A model generated the notes under the pieces. That model was not told where the DNA came from. It saw only the letters and a program-made list of their open reading frames with translations, and ran no database searches. Position numbers and translations under genes: made by a program. Below are positions 18,952-28,204 of a stretch of 64,000 bases of DNA, in pieces (position 1 is the stretch's first letter; the number at the start of each line of letters is the position of its first letter). Source of the stretch: Janibacter sp. DB-40. GTDB taxonomy: Bacteria; Actinomycetota; Actinomycetes; Actinomycetales; Dermatophilaceae. The stretch is from NCBI RefSeq assembly GCF_029510815.1, contig NZ_CP120360.1, positions 1,922,001-1,986,000 on the forward strand. Reading direction: 5' to 3'.

Positions 18952-20045
18952 CAGATCTCCATCCCGAACGCGGCCGAGAAGCGCACGTCACCCTCGATGA
19001 TGTCCCGCATGTCGGCGACGCCGTGACGCAGCATGAGCGAGCGCTCGATGCCCAGGCCGAAGGCGAAACCGGTGTACTCGTCCGGGTCGATGCCGCCCGC
19101 CGCGAGGACGCGGCGGTTGACCATGCCCGAGCCGCCCATCTCGATCCATCCGGTGCCTCCGCAGGTGCGGCAGCCGGAGTCCGCACCCAGGCACACCCAG
19201 CAGCGGCAGTCGATCTCGGCGCTCGGCTCGGTGAAGGGGAAGAAGTTCGGTCGCAGCCGGGTCTCGACCTCCTCGCCGAAGAGACCCCGGACGAAGGTGT
19301 CGAGCGCGCCGCGCAGGTGCGCCATCGTGACGCCCCTGTCGACGACGAGGCCCTCGAACTGGTGGAAGACCGGCGTGTGCGTCGCGTCGAGGTCGTCGGT
19401 GCGGAAGACCTTGCCCGGGCACAGCACGTAGATCGGCGGTTCGCGGTCGAGCATCGTGCGGATCTGCACCGGCGAGGTGTGCGTGCGCAGGATGACCCCG
19501 GCGTCCGGGGGCTCGACGAAGAAGGTGTCCTGCTCACCGCGAGCCGGGTGGTCCGGGCCGATGTTGAGCGCGTCGAAGGTCAGCCACTCGGACTCGATCT
19601 CGGGGCCCTCGGCGATCTCCCAGCCCATGCCGACGAAGATGTCCTCGACGCGCTCGGTCACCAGGCTGATCGGGTGCCGCGCGCCCAGTCGCGGGTGCGG
19701 TCGCAGGACGGTCAGGTCCTGCGTCTCCTCGACGAGGATCCGCTCCTCGCGCTGCTCCTCCAGCTCGGCCTGCCGGCCCGCGAAGGCCTGCTTGACCCTG
19801 CCCCGGGCCTGCCCGACGCGCTTGCCGGCGTCGGCCTTCGCGCTCGGCGGCAGTGCGCCGATCTCGCGGTTGGCGAGCGCGAGCGGGGACTTGTCCCCTT
19901 GGTGCGCCGCGCGCACCTGCTTCAGCTCGTCGAGGGTCGCGGCGCCCGCAGCGGCATCGAGAGCGGCCTGGACGGCCTCCTCGATCACCTGCGGATCGAG
20001 CGCGGCGACCTCGACCGGGTCGTAGTTCGTGTTGGGTCCTGACAC
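18951..20045 (-). CDS. pheS: Phenylalanyl-tRNA synthetase alpha subunit
   Basis: Catalytic class II subunit, 364 residues. An N-terminal coiled coil (about 15-95) binds tRNA. Motif 2 (FRTDDLDATHTPVFHQFEG) and motif 3 (FGLGIERSLMLRHG) are present, as is a CxC...CxxC cysteine cluster (CRCWVC, CRTC). The GTG at 20043-20045 is chosen because it gives the family N-terminus (MSGPNTNYDP) and lies 8 nt after a TAGACT -10 box. The frame is open further upstream, but that part is the unrelated opposite region of the next gene. Confidence 0.96.
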   Translation of the reverse strand: MSGPNTNYDPVEVAALDPQVIEEAVQAALDAAAGAATLDELKQVRAAHQGDKSPLALANREIGALPPSAKADAGKRVGQARGRVKQAFAGRQAELEEQREERILVEETQDLTVLRPHPRLGARHPISLVTERVEDIFVGMGWEIAEGPEIESEWLTFDALNIGPDHPARGEQDTFFVEPPDAGVILRTHTSPVQIRTMLDREPPIYVLCPGKVFRTDDLDATHTPVFHQFEGLVVDRGVTMAHLRGALDTFVRGLFGEEVETRLRPNFFPFTEPSAEIDCRCWVCLGADSGCRTCGGTGWIEMGGSGMVNRRVLAAGGIDPDEYTGFAFGLGIERSLMLRHGVADMRDIIEGDVRFSAAFGMEI

Positions 20046-20053
20046 GAGGCCCG

Positions 20054-20059
20054 AGTCTA
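20054..20059 (-). promoter_or_regulatory. pheS -10 box (predicted leaderless mRNA)
   Basis: Minus-strand TAGACT lies 8 nt before the pheS GTG, the arrangement typical of leaderless actinobacterial transcripts. No ribosome-binding site precedes the GTG. It overlaps the stop of the upstream gene (20057). Confidence 0.6.
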
Positions 20060-20920
20060 CGGTGAGCCCTGCCCGTGGGTCCCGGGGGCTTGGACTCGGC
20101 CCACGTCGTGGACGGTCAGACGCTCGCGCGGCACCAACGGCCCCTGCAGCAGCGTCCTGAGCAGGCGCGCACGCCGGTAACGCCGATAGGGCACGGCGCC
20201 CGACTCGTAGAGCTGGTGGAGGCGCCCGTCGACGATGACCGAGCCCTCCGCCATCGGGGGCAGCGCGGTGTCCCGGCCGTTCTGCGCCGTCCAACCCCGG
20301 TCCGCGTCGAGGTCCGCCGCCGCCACCCGGGTGAGGACCGAGGGCCGTGCCCGTCCCCAGCTGCGGGAGAAGTACGCGGTCCCGTCCTCCGCGAAGGCCA
20401 CCCCCTGGGTCCGCGGCGGCACCGTGAAGACCGCACCGGTCTCGACCGGGGTCCCGTCCGCGTCGAGGTCGTAGCGGTACATCCGCTCGGGGCGCTCGCG
20501 CCGGAACCTCGCCACGTAGAGCCCCTCGTGGTGGGAGGTCACCGTGGAGCTGGCCCGGACCGGGACGGTCGCCAGCGGCTCGGCGATCCCCTGCCGCAGT
20601 ACCGCGGTGTCGTGCACCTGCACCTTGCCTGCCCCGCAGACGTAGGTCCGGCCCGCGTGGAGGGTGACACCGCCGTAGTGGTCGAGACCCGAGAGCGGCA
20701 CCCGCGCGGTCACCCCTCCCTCCGCGTCCGCGAAGACGAGCGAGCCGACATCGGGGGCGCCGAGGTCGTAGAAGGTGTAGACGAACTCCTCGTGCTCGGC
20801 GTCGTAGCCGAGTCCCTGCGGCACGTCCGTGCTCCCCGGGCGAAGGGGGATGACCGCCCCGGGCTCGTGGGTGGACGTCTCCGGGCGTCGGAGCCCGGGG
20901 AGACGACGGAGCAGGTGCAT
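20057..20920 (-). CDS. Conserved-type protein of unknown function, possibly a beta-propeller
   Basis: 287 residues from the ATG at 20918-20920; an in-frame extension upstream (to 20968) would run into the furA promoter and is less likely. No recognised catalytic motif. Regularly spaced short strands with aromatic and Gly-Asp turns (for example GLGYDAEHEEFVYTFYD, GLYVARFRRE, GVAFAEDGTAYFSRSW) look like blades of a propeller-type fold, but this is a visual impression. The first 15 residues are Arg/Leu-rich and not a clear signal peptide. Divergent from furA, convergent with nothing, and directly upstream of pheS. Confidence 0.6.
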   Translation of the reverse strand: MHLLRRLPGLRRPETSTHEPGAVIPLRPGSTDVPQGLGYDAEHEEFVYTFYDLGAPDVGSLVFADAEGGVTARVPLSGLDHYGGVTLHAGRTYVCGAGKVQVHDTAVLRQGIAEPLATVPVRASSTVTSHHEGLYVARFRRERPERMYRYDLDADGTPVETGAVFTVPPRTQGVAFAEDGTAYFSRSWGRARPSVLTRVAAADLDADRGWTAQNGRDTALPPMAEGSVIVDGRLHQLYESGAVPYRRYRRARLLRTLLQGPLVPRERLTVHDVGRVQAPGTHGQGSP

Positions 20921-20977
20921 GGTCGACCAACTTACGTCCCGCCCCGCCATGGCGACCGCTCGGAGCACCGTCTTTTT

Positions 20978-20992
20978 CTTGACTCATTCAAG
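20978..20992 (+). promoter_or_regulatory. furA-katA operator and -35 region
   Basis: CTTGACTCATTCAAG is a perfect 5-5-5 inverted repeat that contains a -35-like TTGACT (20979-20984). A weak -10 (GATTCT, 21002-21007) follows, with furA's ATG 8 nt later. The sequence resembles the autoregulatory FurA site known upstream of furA-katG in mycobacteria. Binding by the adjacent Fur-type protein is inferred. Confidence 0.65.
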
Positions 20993-21015
20993 TATTGGTG
21001 GGATTCTTGTTGGCG

Positions 21016-21465
21016 ATGAGCACCACCATGATCGACCCAGACGTCGCCGCGGATCTCCTCCGCGAGCACTCCATGCGGGTCACGGCCCCGAGGGTGGCCG
21101 TGCTGCGCGAGCTGTCCGCGCACCCGCACGCCGACGTCGACACCATCACCCGGTGCACACGCGAGCGCCTCGGGTCGGTGAGCACCCAAGCGGTCTACGA
21201 CATCCTCGCTGCCCTCGCGGGTATCGGTCTGGTGCGCAAGTTCGAGCCGGCGGGCCACCCGGCACGGTTCGAGATCGAACTCGGGGACAACCACCACCAC
21301 CTCGTGTGCCGTTCCTGCGGCACGATGATCGATGTGGAGTGCGCACCCGGCGAGGCCCCGTGCCTCGATGCCGCCGACGACCACGGTTTCGCCATCGACG
21401 AGGCCGAGGTCATCTACTGGGGCACCTGCCCCGCCTGCGCGACGGAGGCGGCCACCCGGGCCTGA
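21016..21465 (+). CDS. furA: Fur-family transcriptional regulator, catalase-linked (FurA/CatR-like)
   Basis: 149-residue metal-dependent repressor. N-terminal winged helix (about 10-75, with [12 protein letters not shown] as recognition region). The dimerisation domain has the HHHLVC metal-binding segment and two zinc-type CxxC pairs (Cys98/Cys101 and Cys138/Cys141). The ATG at 21016 is preferred over an in-frame TTG at 20995 because of spacing to the promoter. The next gene, 43 nt downstream, is a catalase, so the protein most likely senses peroxide or metal and represses its own gene and the catalase. Confidence 0.9.
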   Translation: MSTTMIDPDVAADLLREHSMRVTAPRVAVLRELSAHPHADVDTITRCTRERLGSVSTQAVYDILAALAGIGLVRKFEPAGHPARFEIELGDNHHHLVCRSCGTMIDVECAPGEAPCLDAADDHGFAIDEAEVIYWGTCPACATEAATRA

Positions 21466-21508
21466 TCCACAACTGCACCCCACCCCACAGAGAAAGAGGA
21501 GCAGCACG

Positions 21509-23068
21509 ATGTCATCCACCCCGTCCCACCCCGAGAGCCGCGCCGATGCCAGGGGTGAGCTCGACGCCTCCGGCCCCTCGACCCAGGTCAACGGCGCTCC
21601 GACGGTCAGCGACCGCAACAGCCTGTCCCTGGGCAGCAACGGACCGCTGCTCCTCCATGACGCCCACCTCGTCGACACGCTGGCGCACTTCAACCGGGAG
21701 AACATCCCGGAGCGCAAGCCCCACGCGAAGGGGGCCGGGGCCTTCGGCAACTTCGAGGTCACGGGCGACGTCTCCCGGTACACCAAGGCAGCCGTCTTCC
21801 AGCCCGGGGCGAGGACCCGGATGATGGCGCGCTTCTCCACGGTCGCCGGCGAGCTCGGTTCACCGGACACCTGGCGCGACGTTCGTGGCTTCGCCCTGCG
21901 CTTCTGGACCGAGGAGGGCAACTTCGACCTCGTCGGCAACAACACACCGGTCTTCTTCCTGCGCGACCCGCTGAAGTTCCCGCACTTCATCCGCAGCCAG
22001 AAGCGTCTGCCCACATCGGGTCTTCGCGACAACACGATGCAGTGGGACTTCTGGACGAACAACCCGGAGTCAGCCCACCAGGTCACCTACCTCATGGGTG
22101 ACCGCGGTCTGCCGCGCACCTGGCGGAACATGAACGGCTACAGCAGCCACACCTACATGTGGGTCAACAACGCCGGCGAGAGGTTCTGGGTGCAGTACCA
22201 CTTCCACACCCAGCAGGGGGTCGAGGGGATCACCAACGACGCCGCGGAACGGATCGCCGGTGAGGACGCCGACTTCCACCGCCGCGACCTCTACGACGCC
22301 ATCGAGCGCGGCGAGTACCCGCAGTGGAAGCTCTCGGTGCAGGTGATGCCCTACGAGGACGCGAAGACCTACCGCTTCAACCCCTTCGACCTGACGAAGA
22401 CCTGGTCGCACAAGGACTACCCGCTCATCGAGGTCGGCACGATGACCCTCGACGAGAACCCGGTCAACTTCTTCGCCCAGATCGAGCAGGCCGCCTTCGC
22501 GCCGAGCAACACCGTGCCCGGCATCGGGTACTCGCCCGACAAGATGCTGCTCAGCCGCGTCTTCGCCTACGCGGACGCCCACCGTGCCCGCATCGGACCC
22601 AACTTCCACCAGCTGCCGGTCAACCGGCCGATCGGCGGGCAGAACCACTACACCTTCGACGGCCCGATGCGCTATGAGCACACGGGCGCCGCACCCACCT
22701 ACCTGCCGAACAGCTTCGGGCGCCCGTACGCGGACGAGGAGGGCCCGGTCGAGGACGGCTGGGAGGCGGACGGCGCGATGGTCCGCTCCGCGTACGAACT
22801 GCACGCCGAGGACGACGACTTCGGTCAGCCGGGGACGCTGGTGCGCGAGGTCTTCTCCGATGACCAGCGCGACCGCCTCGTCGAGACAGTGGTCGGATCG
22901 CTCGACGGGGTCGAGGACCCGGTGCTCTCCCGGGTCTTCGAGTACTGGACGAACATCGACTCCGAGATCGGGCGCCGCATCACCGAGGCGAAGAAGGCGG
23001 CCGACGACGGCGGCGACGTCGACACCGGTGAGGTGCTGAGGGAGTCCGACACCCACGCACGCACGTAG
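21509..23068 (+). CDS. katA: Monofunctional heme catalase
   Basis: Dismutates hydrogen peroxide in the cytoplasm; 519 residues, a small-subunit (clade 3 type) catalase. Distal His72 is in [11 protein letters not shown], the signature [15 protein letters not shown] is intact, the conserved Asn is in GNNTPVFF, and the proximal heme Tyr is in [11 protein letters not shown] Ser/Pro-rich N-terminal stretch of about 30 residues precedes the core. ATG follows a clear ribosome site (AGAGGAG). Cotranscribed with furA. The furA-katA block sits between the TrmH methylase gene and pheS, neighbours in M. tuberculosis. Confidence 0.95.
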   Translation: MSSTPSHPESRADARGELDASGPSTQVNGAPTVSDRNSLSLGSNGPLLLHDAHLVDTLAHFNRENIPERKPHAKGAGAFGNFEVTGDVSRYTKAAVFQPGARTRMMARFSTVAGELGSPDTWRDVRGFALRFWTEEGNFDLVGNNTPVFFLRDPLKFPHFIRSQKRLPTSGLRDNTMQWDFWTNNPESAHQVTYLMGDRGLPRTWRNMNGYSSHTYMWVNNAGERFWVQYHFHTQQGVEGITNDAAERIAGEDADFHRRDLYDAIERGEYPQWKLSVQVMPYEDAKTYRFNPFDLTKTWSHKDYPLIEVGTMTLDENPVNFFAQIEQAAFAPSNTVPGIGYSPDKMLLSRVFAYADAHRARIGPNFHQLPVNRPIGGQNHYTFDGPMRYEHTGAAPTYLPNSFGRPYADEEGPVEDGWEADGAMVRSAYELHAEDDDFGQPGTLVREVFSDDQRDRLVETVVGSLDGVEDPVLSRVFEYWTNIDSEIGRRITEAKKAADDGGDVDTGEVLRESDTHART

Positions 23069-23104
23069 GGGATCCGCACGGCATCGCAGGATGCGTGCAC
23101 CTCC

Positions 23105-23142
23105 GTCGAAGGGGCGGGACCGACCGGTCCCGCCCCTTCGAC
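23105..23142. terminator. Bidirectional hairpin between katA and the TrmH methylase gene
   Basis: A perfect 17-bp stem (23105-23121 with 23126-23142) and a 4-nt GACC loop lie between two convergent genes. There is no T-run, which is common for G+C-rich actinobacteria. The stem includes CGAAGGGG, the core of the motif repeated across the window. Confidence 0.75.
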
Positions 23143-23146
23143 TGCG

Positions 23147-23911
23147 TCAGGCGCGCATCGTCCGGGCCGAGGCGTAGAGGCAGATCGTCGTGGCCATCGC
23201 GAGGTTCAGCGACTCGGCGTGGCCGTGGATCGGGACGCGGACGACCTCGTCGCAGGCGTCACGGGTGCCTGCCTGCAGACCCCATGCCTCATTGCCCATG
23301 ACCCAGGCGTGCGGGGTGGACAGGTCGACCTCGTCGATGGTTCGCTCCCCCACCCCGTCGGCGGCCAGCCGACGCACCCCGGCATCGTCCAGCGCGGTCA
23401 GTGCCGCACCGATGTCGAGCCCCGTGACGACCGGCAGGTGGAAGATCGATCCGGCGGTGGAGCGCACGACCTTGGGACTGGTTGCGTCGACCGACCCGTC
23501 GCTGACGAGAACCGCGTCGGCACCGGCCGCATCCGCGCCCCGGATGACCGTGCCGAGGTTGCCGGGGTCGCGGACGTGGGTGAGCAGGACGAGCAGCCGG
23601 GGCCGACCGGCGAGCACGGAGGCGAGTGTCGCCGGCGTCCAGTCGACGACCGCTGCGATGCCCTGGGGAGTGTCTGCGTCGCACATGGCGGCGAGGACGC
23701 CCTCGCTCGCCTCGTGGACCACGACGCCGTGCTCGCGGGCCGGTTCGACGAACTCGGCGTAGCGCTGCGCGCCCTCCGACGTGACGTAGAGGTCACGGAT
23801 GCGCTCCGGCGCGAAGCGCACCGCCTCACGCACTCCCTGCGGTCCCTCGACGAGGACACGGCCGGTGCGCCGACGCACAGAACGCCGGGAGAGCCCACGA
23901 ACCTGCTTCAC
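23147..23911 (-). CDS. TrmH (SPOUT) family RNA 2'-O-methyltransferase
   Basis: 254 residues from the GTG at 23909-23911. The N-terminal substrate-binding part (RTGRVLVEGPQGVREAV) is followed by the SPOUT domain with motif 1 (LTHVRDPGNLGTVIRGADAAG), motif 2 (VMGNEAWGL) and motif 3 (IPIHGHAESLNLAMA type). Modifies rRNA or tRNA; the exact base is unknown. Conserved residues upstream (LTNPAAERV) hint that translation may begin earlier, at a CTG at 23934-23936 or 23969-23971; the latter overlaps the rplT stop. Follows infC-rpmI-rplT, as does tsnR in mycobacteria. Confidence 0.88.
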   Translation of the reverse strand: MKQVRGLSRRSVRRRTGRVLVEGPQGVREAVRFAPERIRDLYVTSEGAQRYAEFVEPAREHGVVVHEASEGVLAAMCDADTPQGIAAVVDWTPATLASVLAGRPRLLVLLTHVRDPGNLGTVIRGADAAGADAVLVSDGSVDATSPKVVRSTAGSIFHLPVVTGLDIGAALTALDDAGVRRLAADGVGERTIDEVDLSTPHAWVMGNEAWGLQAGTRDACDEVVRVPIHGHAESLNLAMATTICLYASARTMRA

Positions 23912-23967
23912 CCGCTCGGCGGCGGGGTTGGTCAGGGGTGGGCGCTCCCGGCGTCCGGGGTGGTCGC

Positions 23968-24348
23968 TCAGGCCTGCGCCTTGGCGTCGGCGGCCGGGGC
24001 GTTGCTCTTGGCCACCTCGACGAGGGCAGCGAAGGCGGCCTCGTCGTTGACCGCGAGCTCGGCGAGCATCCGACGGTCGACCTCGACCTCGGCGGCGCGC
24101 AGACCCTGGATGAACCGGTTGTAGGTCATCCCGTTGGCCCGGGCGCCGGCGTTGATGCGCTGGATCCACAGACGACGGAAGTCGCCCTTCTTGGCGCGGC
24201 GGTCACGGTAGCTGTACTCCAGCGAGTGGGTGACCTGCTCCCGGGCCTTGCGGTAGAGGCGGGACCGCTGGCCGCGGTAGCCGCTGGCGCGCTCGAGAAC
24301 GACCCGGCGCTTCTTGTGGGCGTTGACCGCCCGCTTCACGCGTGCCAC
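23968..24348 (-). CDS. rplT: Ribosomal protein L20
   Basis: 126-residue 23S-binding protein needed early in 50S assembly. Basic N-terminus ([15 protein letters not shown]) and the conserved [21 protein letters not shown] segment are present. GTG start preceded by GGAG. A C-terminal Ala-rich tail of a few residues is added. Third gene of infC-rpmI-rplT; in other bacteria L20 can repress this operon by binding its leader. Confidence 0.97.
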   Translation of the reverse strand: MARVKRAVNAHKKRRVVLERASGYRGQRSRLYRKAREQVTHSLEYSYRDRRAKKGDFRRLWIQRINAGARANGMTYNRFIQGLRAAEVEVDRRMLAELAVNDEAAFAALVEVAKSNAPAADAKAQA

Positions 24349-24387
24349 GTGAGTACTCCTTCAGGTATGTGGGAAAAGAGGCTCAGG

Positions 24388-24582
24388 TCAGCGACCGAGC
24401 AGCTTCTTGATCTTCTTCTCGTCGGCCTTGGAGACCTGGACGTCGTTCGCGAGGCGCCGCGCGTGCTGCGGGGTCTTCTCGTGGAACTTGTGGACGTGGT
24501 TGGCCCGCTCGCGCATGATCTTGCCCGAGCCGGTGACCCGGAAACGCTTCTTCGCACCGCTGTGCGTCTTGTTCTTCGGCAT
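24388..24582 (-). CDS. rpmI: Ribosomal protein L35
   Basis: 64-residue basic protein of the large subunit, starting MPKNKTHSGAKKRFRVTGSGKI, the family signature. ATG start with GGAG upstream. Lies 44 nt after infC and 39 nt before rplT, consistent with one transcript. Confidence 0.97.
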   Translation of the reverse strand: MPKNKTHSGAKKRFRVTGSGKIMRERANHVHKFHEKTPQHARRLANDVQVSKADEKKIKKLLGR

Positions 24583-24626
24583 GTCGCCGATCTCCTTCGT
24601 GTTGCTGTGCTGGTCTCTGTGCGGGC

Positions 24627-25232
24627 TCAGGACTCGGCCGGGGCGTCGCTGCCCTTGCTCTCGGCTGCCTTGGCGGCGGCCTGGTCGTCCTTCTTGCGGC
24701 GTGCCTCGGCGCGGGCCTCGGACTTCTTCTTCGTCGGGCCGAGCACCATGACCATGTTGCGGCCGTCCTGCTTCGGCGCGGACTCCACGGTGCCGAGCTC
24801 GACGACGTCCTCGGCCAGACGCTGCAGCAGCCGGAAGCCCAGCTCGGGGCGGGACTGCTCGCGTCCGCGGAACATGATCGTCACCTTGACCTTGTCCCCG
24901 GCACTGAGGAAACGCTCGACGTGGCCCTTCTTGGTGCCGTAGTCGTGGCTGTCGATCTTCGGCCGGAGCTTGATCTCCTTGATGACCGTGTTGACCTGGT
25001 TCTTGCGCGCTTCACGCGCCTTCATGGCGGCTTCGTACTTGTACTTGCCGAAGTCCATGAGCTTGGCGACGGGCGGCTTGGCCATCGGAGCGACCTCGAC
25101 GAGGTCGAGGTCCGCCTCGGCAGCGAGCCGGAGGGCGTCCTCCACGCGGACGATGCCGACCTGCTCCCCGTTGGGGCCGACCAACCGCACCTCTGGGACG
25201 CGGATTCGGTCATTGATGCGAGGCTCGCTGAT
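24627..25232 (-). CDS. infC: Translation initiation factor IF-3, ATC start codon
   Basis: Binds the 30S subunit and enforces correct start-codon choice. 201 residues: N-domain (about 1-75, [18 protein letters not shown]), linker, C-domain (about 80-165) and an Ala/Lys-rich tail common in actinobacteria. The start is set at ATC (25230-25232) because an ideal AAGGAG ribosome site (25239-25244) lies 6 nt before it and the family N-terminus begins there. The frame is open upstream to a GTG at 25268, but that lacks a site. Rare AUU/AUC starts let IF-3 repress its own synthesis, as in E. coli. Confidence 0.95.
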   Translation of the reverse strand: MSEPRINDRIRVPEVRLVGPNGEQVGIVRVEDALRLAAEADLDLVEVAPMAKPPVAKLMDFGKYKYEAAMKAREARKNQVNTVIKEIKLRPKIDSHDYGTKKGHVERFLSAGDKVKVTIMFRGREQSRPELGFRLLQRLAEDVVELGTVESAPKQDGRNMVMVLGPTKKKSEARAEARRKKDDQAAAKAAESKGSDAPAES

Positions 25233-25278
25233 GTGCTGCTCCTTAGCTCGGTGTGTCACTCCCGCCACCGACGAAGAA

Positions 25279-25419
25279 AGGCTCCTCGCCGATTGCGAGG
25301 AGCCTCACCAGAGCACGACGCCCACGAGCTGTCGACGGGGACCGTCAGCGGCTCGTACCGCATCGAGACCTGAGACCCGGCAACCATGTGGTCGTCGCGG
25401 GTGGGAAGCGAGGCTCCTC
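25279..25419 (-). promoter_or_regulatory. infC leader: terminator hairpin with competing antiterminator arm
   Basis: On the minus strand an 11-bp stem (25279-25289 with 25295-25305, 5-nt loop) is followed directly by the T-rich TTCTTCG, an intrinsic terminator 46 nt before the infC ATC. About 105 nt upstream, 25411-25419 carries GAGGAGCCT, identical to part of the terminator's 3' arm and complementary to its 5' arm. The two could form mutually exclusive structures. This suggests attenuation of infC-rpmI-rplT, perhaps by L20. The ligand is unknown. Confidence 0.65.
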
Positions 25420-25489
25420 TTGCGTCACCGTCACGAGGACGATGACCGGTCACCGCCAACATTAGCAGGGACCCGGCCGGAGCCGGAAA

Positions 25490-26215
25490 TCAGGTAATGG
25501 TGAAGCTCAACCCGTCGACGCGGGCACGCAGCTCGCCATCGGTGGCCAGCTCCTCGGCGATCGACGTGACGAGCTGCTCGATCCCCTCCTGGGTGAGGCC
25601 CGGGGCGAGCGACAGCTCGACCTGCAGCACTCCCTCGCCGTCCGGGACTCCCGCGGACAGGGCGTGTCCGGTGACCTCCTCGTGGGTGCTGCACACCCGC
25701 GCGACGGCGTCCTCGACGAAGGGGTCCTCGTGCGCCGGCACCCACTCCCGCTGCTGGGCCAGCGCCCAGACCATCGAGGCACGCACCTCGAAGGCCTGCT
25801 CGCTCGCGCAGTCGAGGACGATGAGGTCGGCGCGCTCGCTCACCGCGGCCTGCGCCGCCCTCGGGGCCTCGACGGCCACCGGCCGCATCGAGGTGCTGAA
25901 CGCCGCGAGGGCCTCCATCGAGGTGAAGACGGGCAATGCCCTGCGCCCGTCGGGGTGCTCCAGCAGCGCGACGGCCATGTCGGCCTCCTTGTCGGAGGCG
26001 TGGCCGTGCGCACCCTCGCCCAGCTCGCCGGCGACGGCGGTGACGGGGACGAGGAGGCGGGCCTTCGCCAGCGCGCGCACCACGTCGGCCTCACCCCCCG
26101 TGGTCAGCGCCCGCATCAACCGGGGGTCGGCGGTACCGCTGTCACCCTCGAAGCCACCCGTGGGGAGCTCGCGCCCCTGCCACGGAACTCCGGCCGAGTC
26201 TCCGGGGGTCGTCAT
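25490..26215 (-). CDS. SseB-family protein
   Basis: 241-residue protein with an N-terminal SseB-type domain (about 30-150: [38 protein letters not shown]) and a C-terminal part that matches the SseB C-terminal style. Function is unknown in actinobacteria. ATG overlaps the priA stop (ATGA), so it is the last gene of the his cluster. In M. tuberculosis other genes follow hisA, so this linkage does not by itself show a role in histidine synthesis. Confidence 0.75.
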   Translation of the reverse strand: MTTPGDSAGVPWQGRELPTGGFEGDSGTADPRLMRALTTGGEADVVRALAKARLLVPVTAVAGELGEGAHGHASDKEADMAVALLEHPDGRRALPVFTSMEALAAFSTSMRPVAVEAPRAAQAAVSERADLIVLDCASEQAFEVRASMVWALAQQREWVPAHEDPFVEDAVARVCSTHEEVTGHALSAGVPDGEGVLQVELSLAPGLTQEGIEQLVTSIAEELATDGELRARVDGLSFTIT

Positions 26216-26955
26216 GGCCGGCCTGCCGCGTCGAGGGCCTCGGTGAGGGTCACCGTGCCCTTGTAGAGCGCCGAGCCGATGATGGCGCCCTCGACCCCGA
26301 CGGGGACCAGCTCGCGCAGGGCCACGACGTCCTCCCGCGTGGTCACGCCGCCGGAGGCGACGACCTTCGCCGACGTGGCCTCGCAGACGCGGCGCAGCAG
26401 CTCGAGGTTGGGCCCGGCGAGCATCCCGTCCTTCGCCACGTCCGTCACGACGTAGCGGGAGCACCCCTCGGAGTCGAGGCGGGCGAGCGTCTCCCACAGG
26501 TCGCCGCCCTCGCGGGTCCAGCCCCGCGCGGCCAGCGTCGTGCCGCGCACGTCCAGGCCGACCGCGATCCGGTCGCCGTGCTCGGCGATGGCCCGGGCCG
26601 TCCACTCGGGGTTCTCCAGCGCGGCGGTGCCGAGGTTGACCCGGGCGCACCCGGAGTCGAGCGCCGCCGTGAGCGAGTCCTGGTCGCGGATCCCGCCGCT
26701 CAGCTCGACCTTCAGGTCCAGCCCGCGCACGATCCCCGAGAGCAGGTCACGGTTGCTCCCTTCGCCGAAGGCCGCGTCCAGGTCGACGAGGTGGATCCAC
26801 TCGGCGCCCTGCTCCTGCCAGGCCTGCGCGGCCTGCAGGGGGTCGCCGAAGTCCCAGCCGGAGCCGGAGACGCCCTGCTGCAGCTGCACGGCCCGCCCCC
26901 CACGCACGTCGACGGCGGGAAGCAGCTCCAGCCGCGGGGTCTCGGTCGTGGTCAC
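26212..26955 (-). CDS. priA: Phosphoribosyl isomerase (HisA; likely bifunctional PriA)
   Basis: TIM-barrel isomerase acting on ProFAR in histidine synthesis; 247 residues. Catalytic Asp16 is in AVDVRGG and the second Asp (about 176) in TDVAKDGML; the phosphate loops SGGIRD and [10 protein letters not shown] are present. In actinobacteria without trpF this enzyme also performs the PRA isomerase step of tryptophan synthesis; that dual role is family knowledge, not shown here. GTG start overlaps the hisH stop (GTGA). Confidence 0.93.
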   Translation of the reverse strand: MTTTETPRLELLPAVDVRGGRAVQLQQGVSGSGWDFGDPLQAAQAWQEQGAEWIHLVDLDAAFGEGSNRDLLSGIVRGLDLKVELSGGIRDQDSLTAALDSGCARVNLGTAALENPEWTARAIAEHGDRIAVGLDVRGTTLAARGWTREGGDLWETLARLDSEGCSRYVVTDVAKDGMLAGPNLELLRRVCEATSAKVVASGGVTTREDVVALRELVPVGVEGAIIGSALYKGTVTLTEALDAAGRP

Positions 26956-27602
26956 AGTGACATCACCCAGTTCTTCAGAAGGCGCAGTCCCGCGTCCCCG
27001 GACTTCTCCGGGTGGAACTGCGTTGCGGACAACGGGCCGTTCTCGACGGCCGCGACGAAGGGGGACCCGTGCTCGCTCCACGTGACGCGGGGAGCGGCTG
27101 CGGCCAGCCCCCCGGGGGCGACGCGCAGGACCCAGTCGACCACCGCGTAGGAGTGGACGAAGTAGAAGCGCTCCTCCTCGATCCCCGAGAAGAGCACGCT
27201 GCCGCCGGCTGCGGTGACCGTCGACCACCCCATGTGCGGGACGACGGGGGCGCGGAGCCGGCTGACCGTACCGGGCCACTGGGCCAGGCCGGGGCGGGGC
27301 GGGGCGCTCCCGCTCGGCTCGTCCGACCCGTCGAACATCACCTGCATCCCGACGCACACGCCGAGGACCGGTCGCCCGCCCGCGAGTCGGGCGTCGACGA
27401 GGGCCGCGCCGTCCACGGCCTCGAGTCCGGCCATGCAGGCGTGGAAGTTGCCGACCCCGGGGACGAGGAGGCCGTCCGCCGACACGACGCGCTCGCGGTC
27501 GGATGTCAGCTCGACGTCCGCCCCGACGTGACCGAGGGCACGCACGACGGAGTGCACGTTGCCGGAGCCGTAGTCGAGCACGGCGACGCGAGGCATGGTC
27601 AT
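26952..27602 (-). CDS. hisH: Imidazole glycerol phosphate synthase, glutaminase subunit
   Basis: Class I glutamine amidotransferase that feeds ammonia to HisF; 216 residues. Nucleophile Cys83 is in LGVCVGMQ, and the His-Glu pair is in FHPEKS near the C-terminus. ATG overlaps the stop of the upstream gene (ATGA). HisF itself is not in this window. Confidence 0.95.
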   Translation of the reverse strand: MTMPRVAVLDYGSGNVHSVVRALGHVGADVELTSDRERVVSADGLLVPGVGNFHACMAGLEAVDGAALVDARLAGGRPVLGVCVGMQVMFDGSDEPSGSAPPRPGLAQWPGTVSRLRAPVVPHMGWSTVTAAGGSVLFSGIEEERFYFVHSYAVVDWVLRVAPGGLAAAAPRVTWSEHGSPFVAAVENGPLSATQFHPEKSGDAGLRLLKNWVMSL

Positions 27603-28192
27603 TGGTGCACATCCTTGACGACGGATTCGAAGCCGGTCACCGATCGGGCGTGGGGCGCGATCACCGGACCGAGGTGGGTATCGGTGCCGTCGAGGACCCG
27701 ACCACCGGGCAGGCCCAGGACCGCGGTCACCTCGACGAGCCACTCATCGTGCGACAGATCAACGCGCCGCCACAACTCGCGGACCTCGCGCACGGGCACC
27801 CGACGGGCGGGGGCGCCGCTGGCCAGGGCGCGATGCAGGTCGTCGGGCGAGAGCGGCGGCAGGTCCGGACCCCCGAGGACCCTGCCGTCGGCATCGCGCA
27901 GGGCCCATCGGGTCGCTGCCCGGCCAGCGGCGCGTGCAGTCACCACGGCGACGTCGTCGAAGCGGAAGAGGCCGATGGCCGGGCTCAGCCGGGGTCCGAT
28001 GTGCCGGGAGGCCAGCACGGTCAGGGCGTCGTCGTACGGCGCCGCAGCGGCGGAGGCCGCCCTGGCCGGGACGACGACCGACCACGACGCGTGCTCGAGG
28101 ACGTGGCAGGGGACGACCCCGCGGCGCACCCAGTCGGCGGCGCTGGCCGCGGTCGCGGAGAGGCAGACCACTCCCCTGCCGGCAGTGCTCAT
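27599..28192 (-). CDS. Hypothetical protein within the his operon
   Basis: 197 residues, ATG start, 12 nt after hisB and overlapping hisH by 4 nt. No recognised domain or motif. It has no membrane segment or signal peptide. The N-terminal half is Ala-rich and the second half has alternating charged and hydrophobic residues ([30 protein letters not shown]). Its tight position argues for co-expression with histidine genes; function unknown. Confidence 0.7.
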   Translation of the reverse strand: MSTAGRGVVCLSATAASAADWVRRGVVPCHVLEHASWSVVVPARAASAAAAPYDDALTVLASRHIGPRLSPAIGLFRFDDVAVVTARAAGRAATRWALRDADGRVLGGPDLPPLSPDDLHRALASGAPARRVPVREVRELWRRVDLSHDEWLVEVTAVLGLPGGRVLDGTDTHLGPVIAPHARSVTGFESVVKDVHQ

Positions 28193-28204
28193 GACCGGCC
28201 GATC

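Noticed and set aside
25256-25363. Possible leader peptide across the infC terminator (MRYEPLTVP...)
   Set aside because: No good ribosome site before the ATG and no run of regulatory codons; the RNA pairing explains the region without it.
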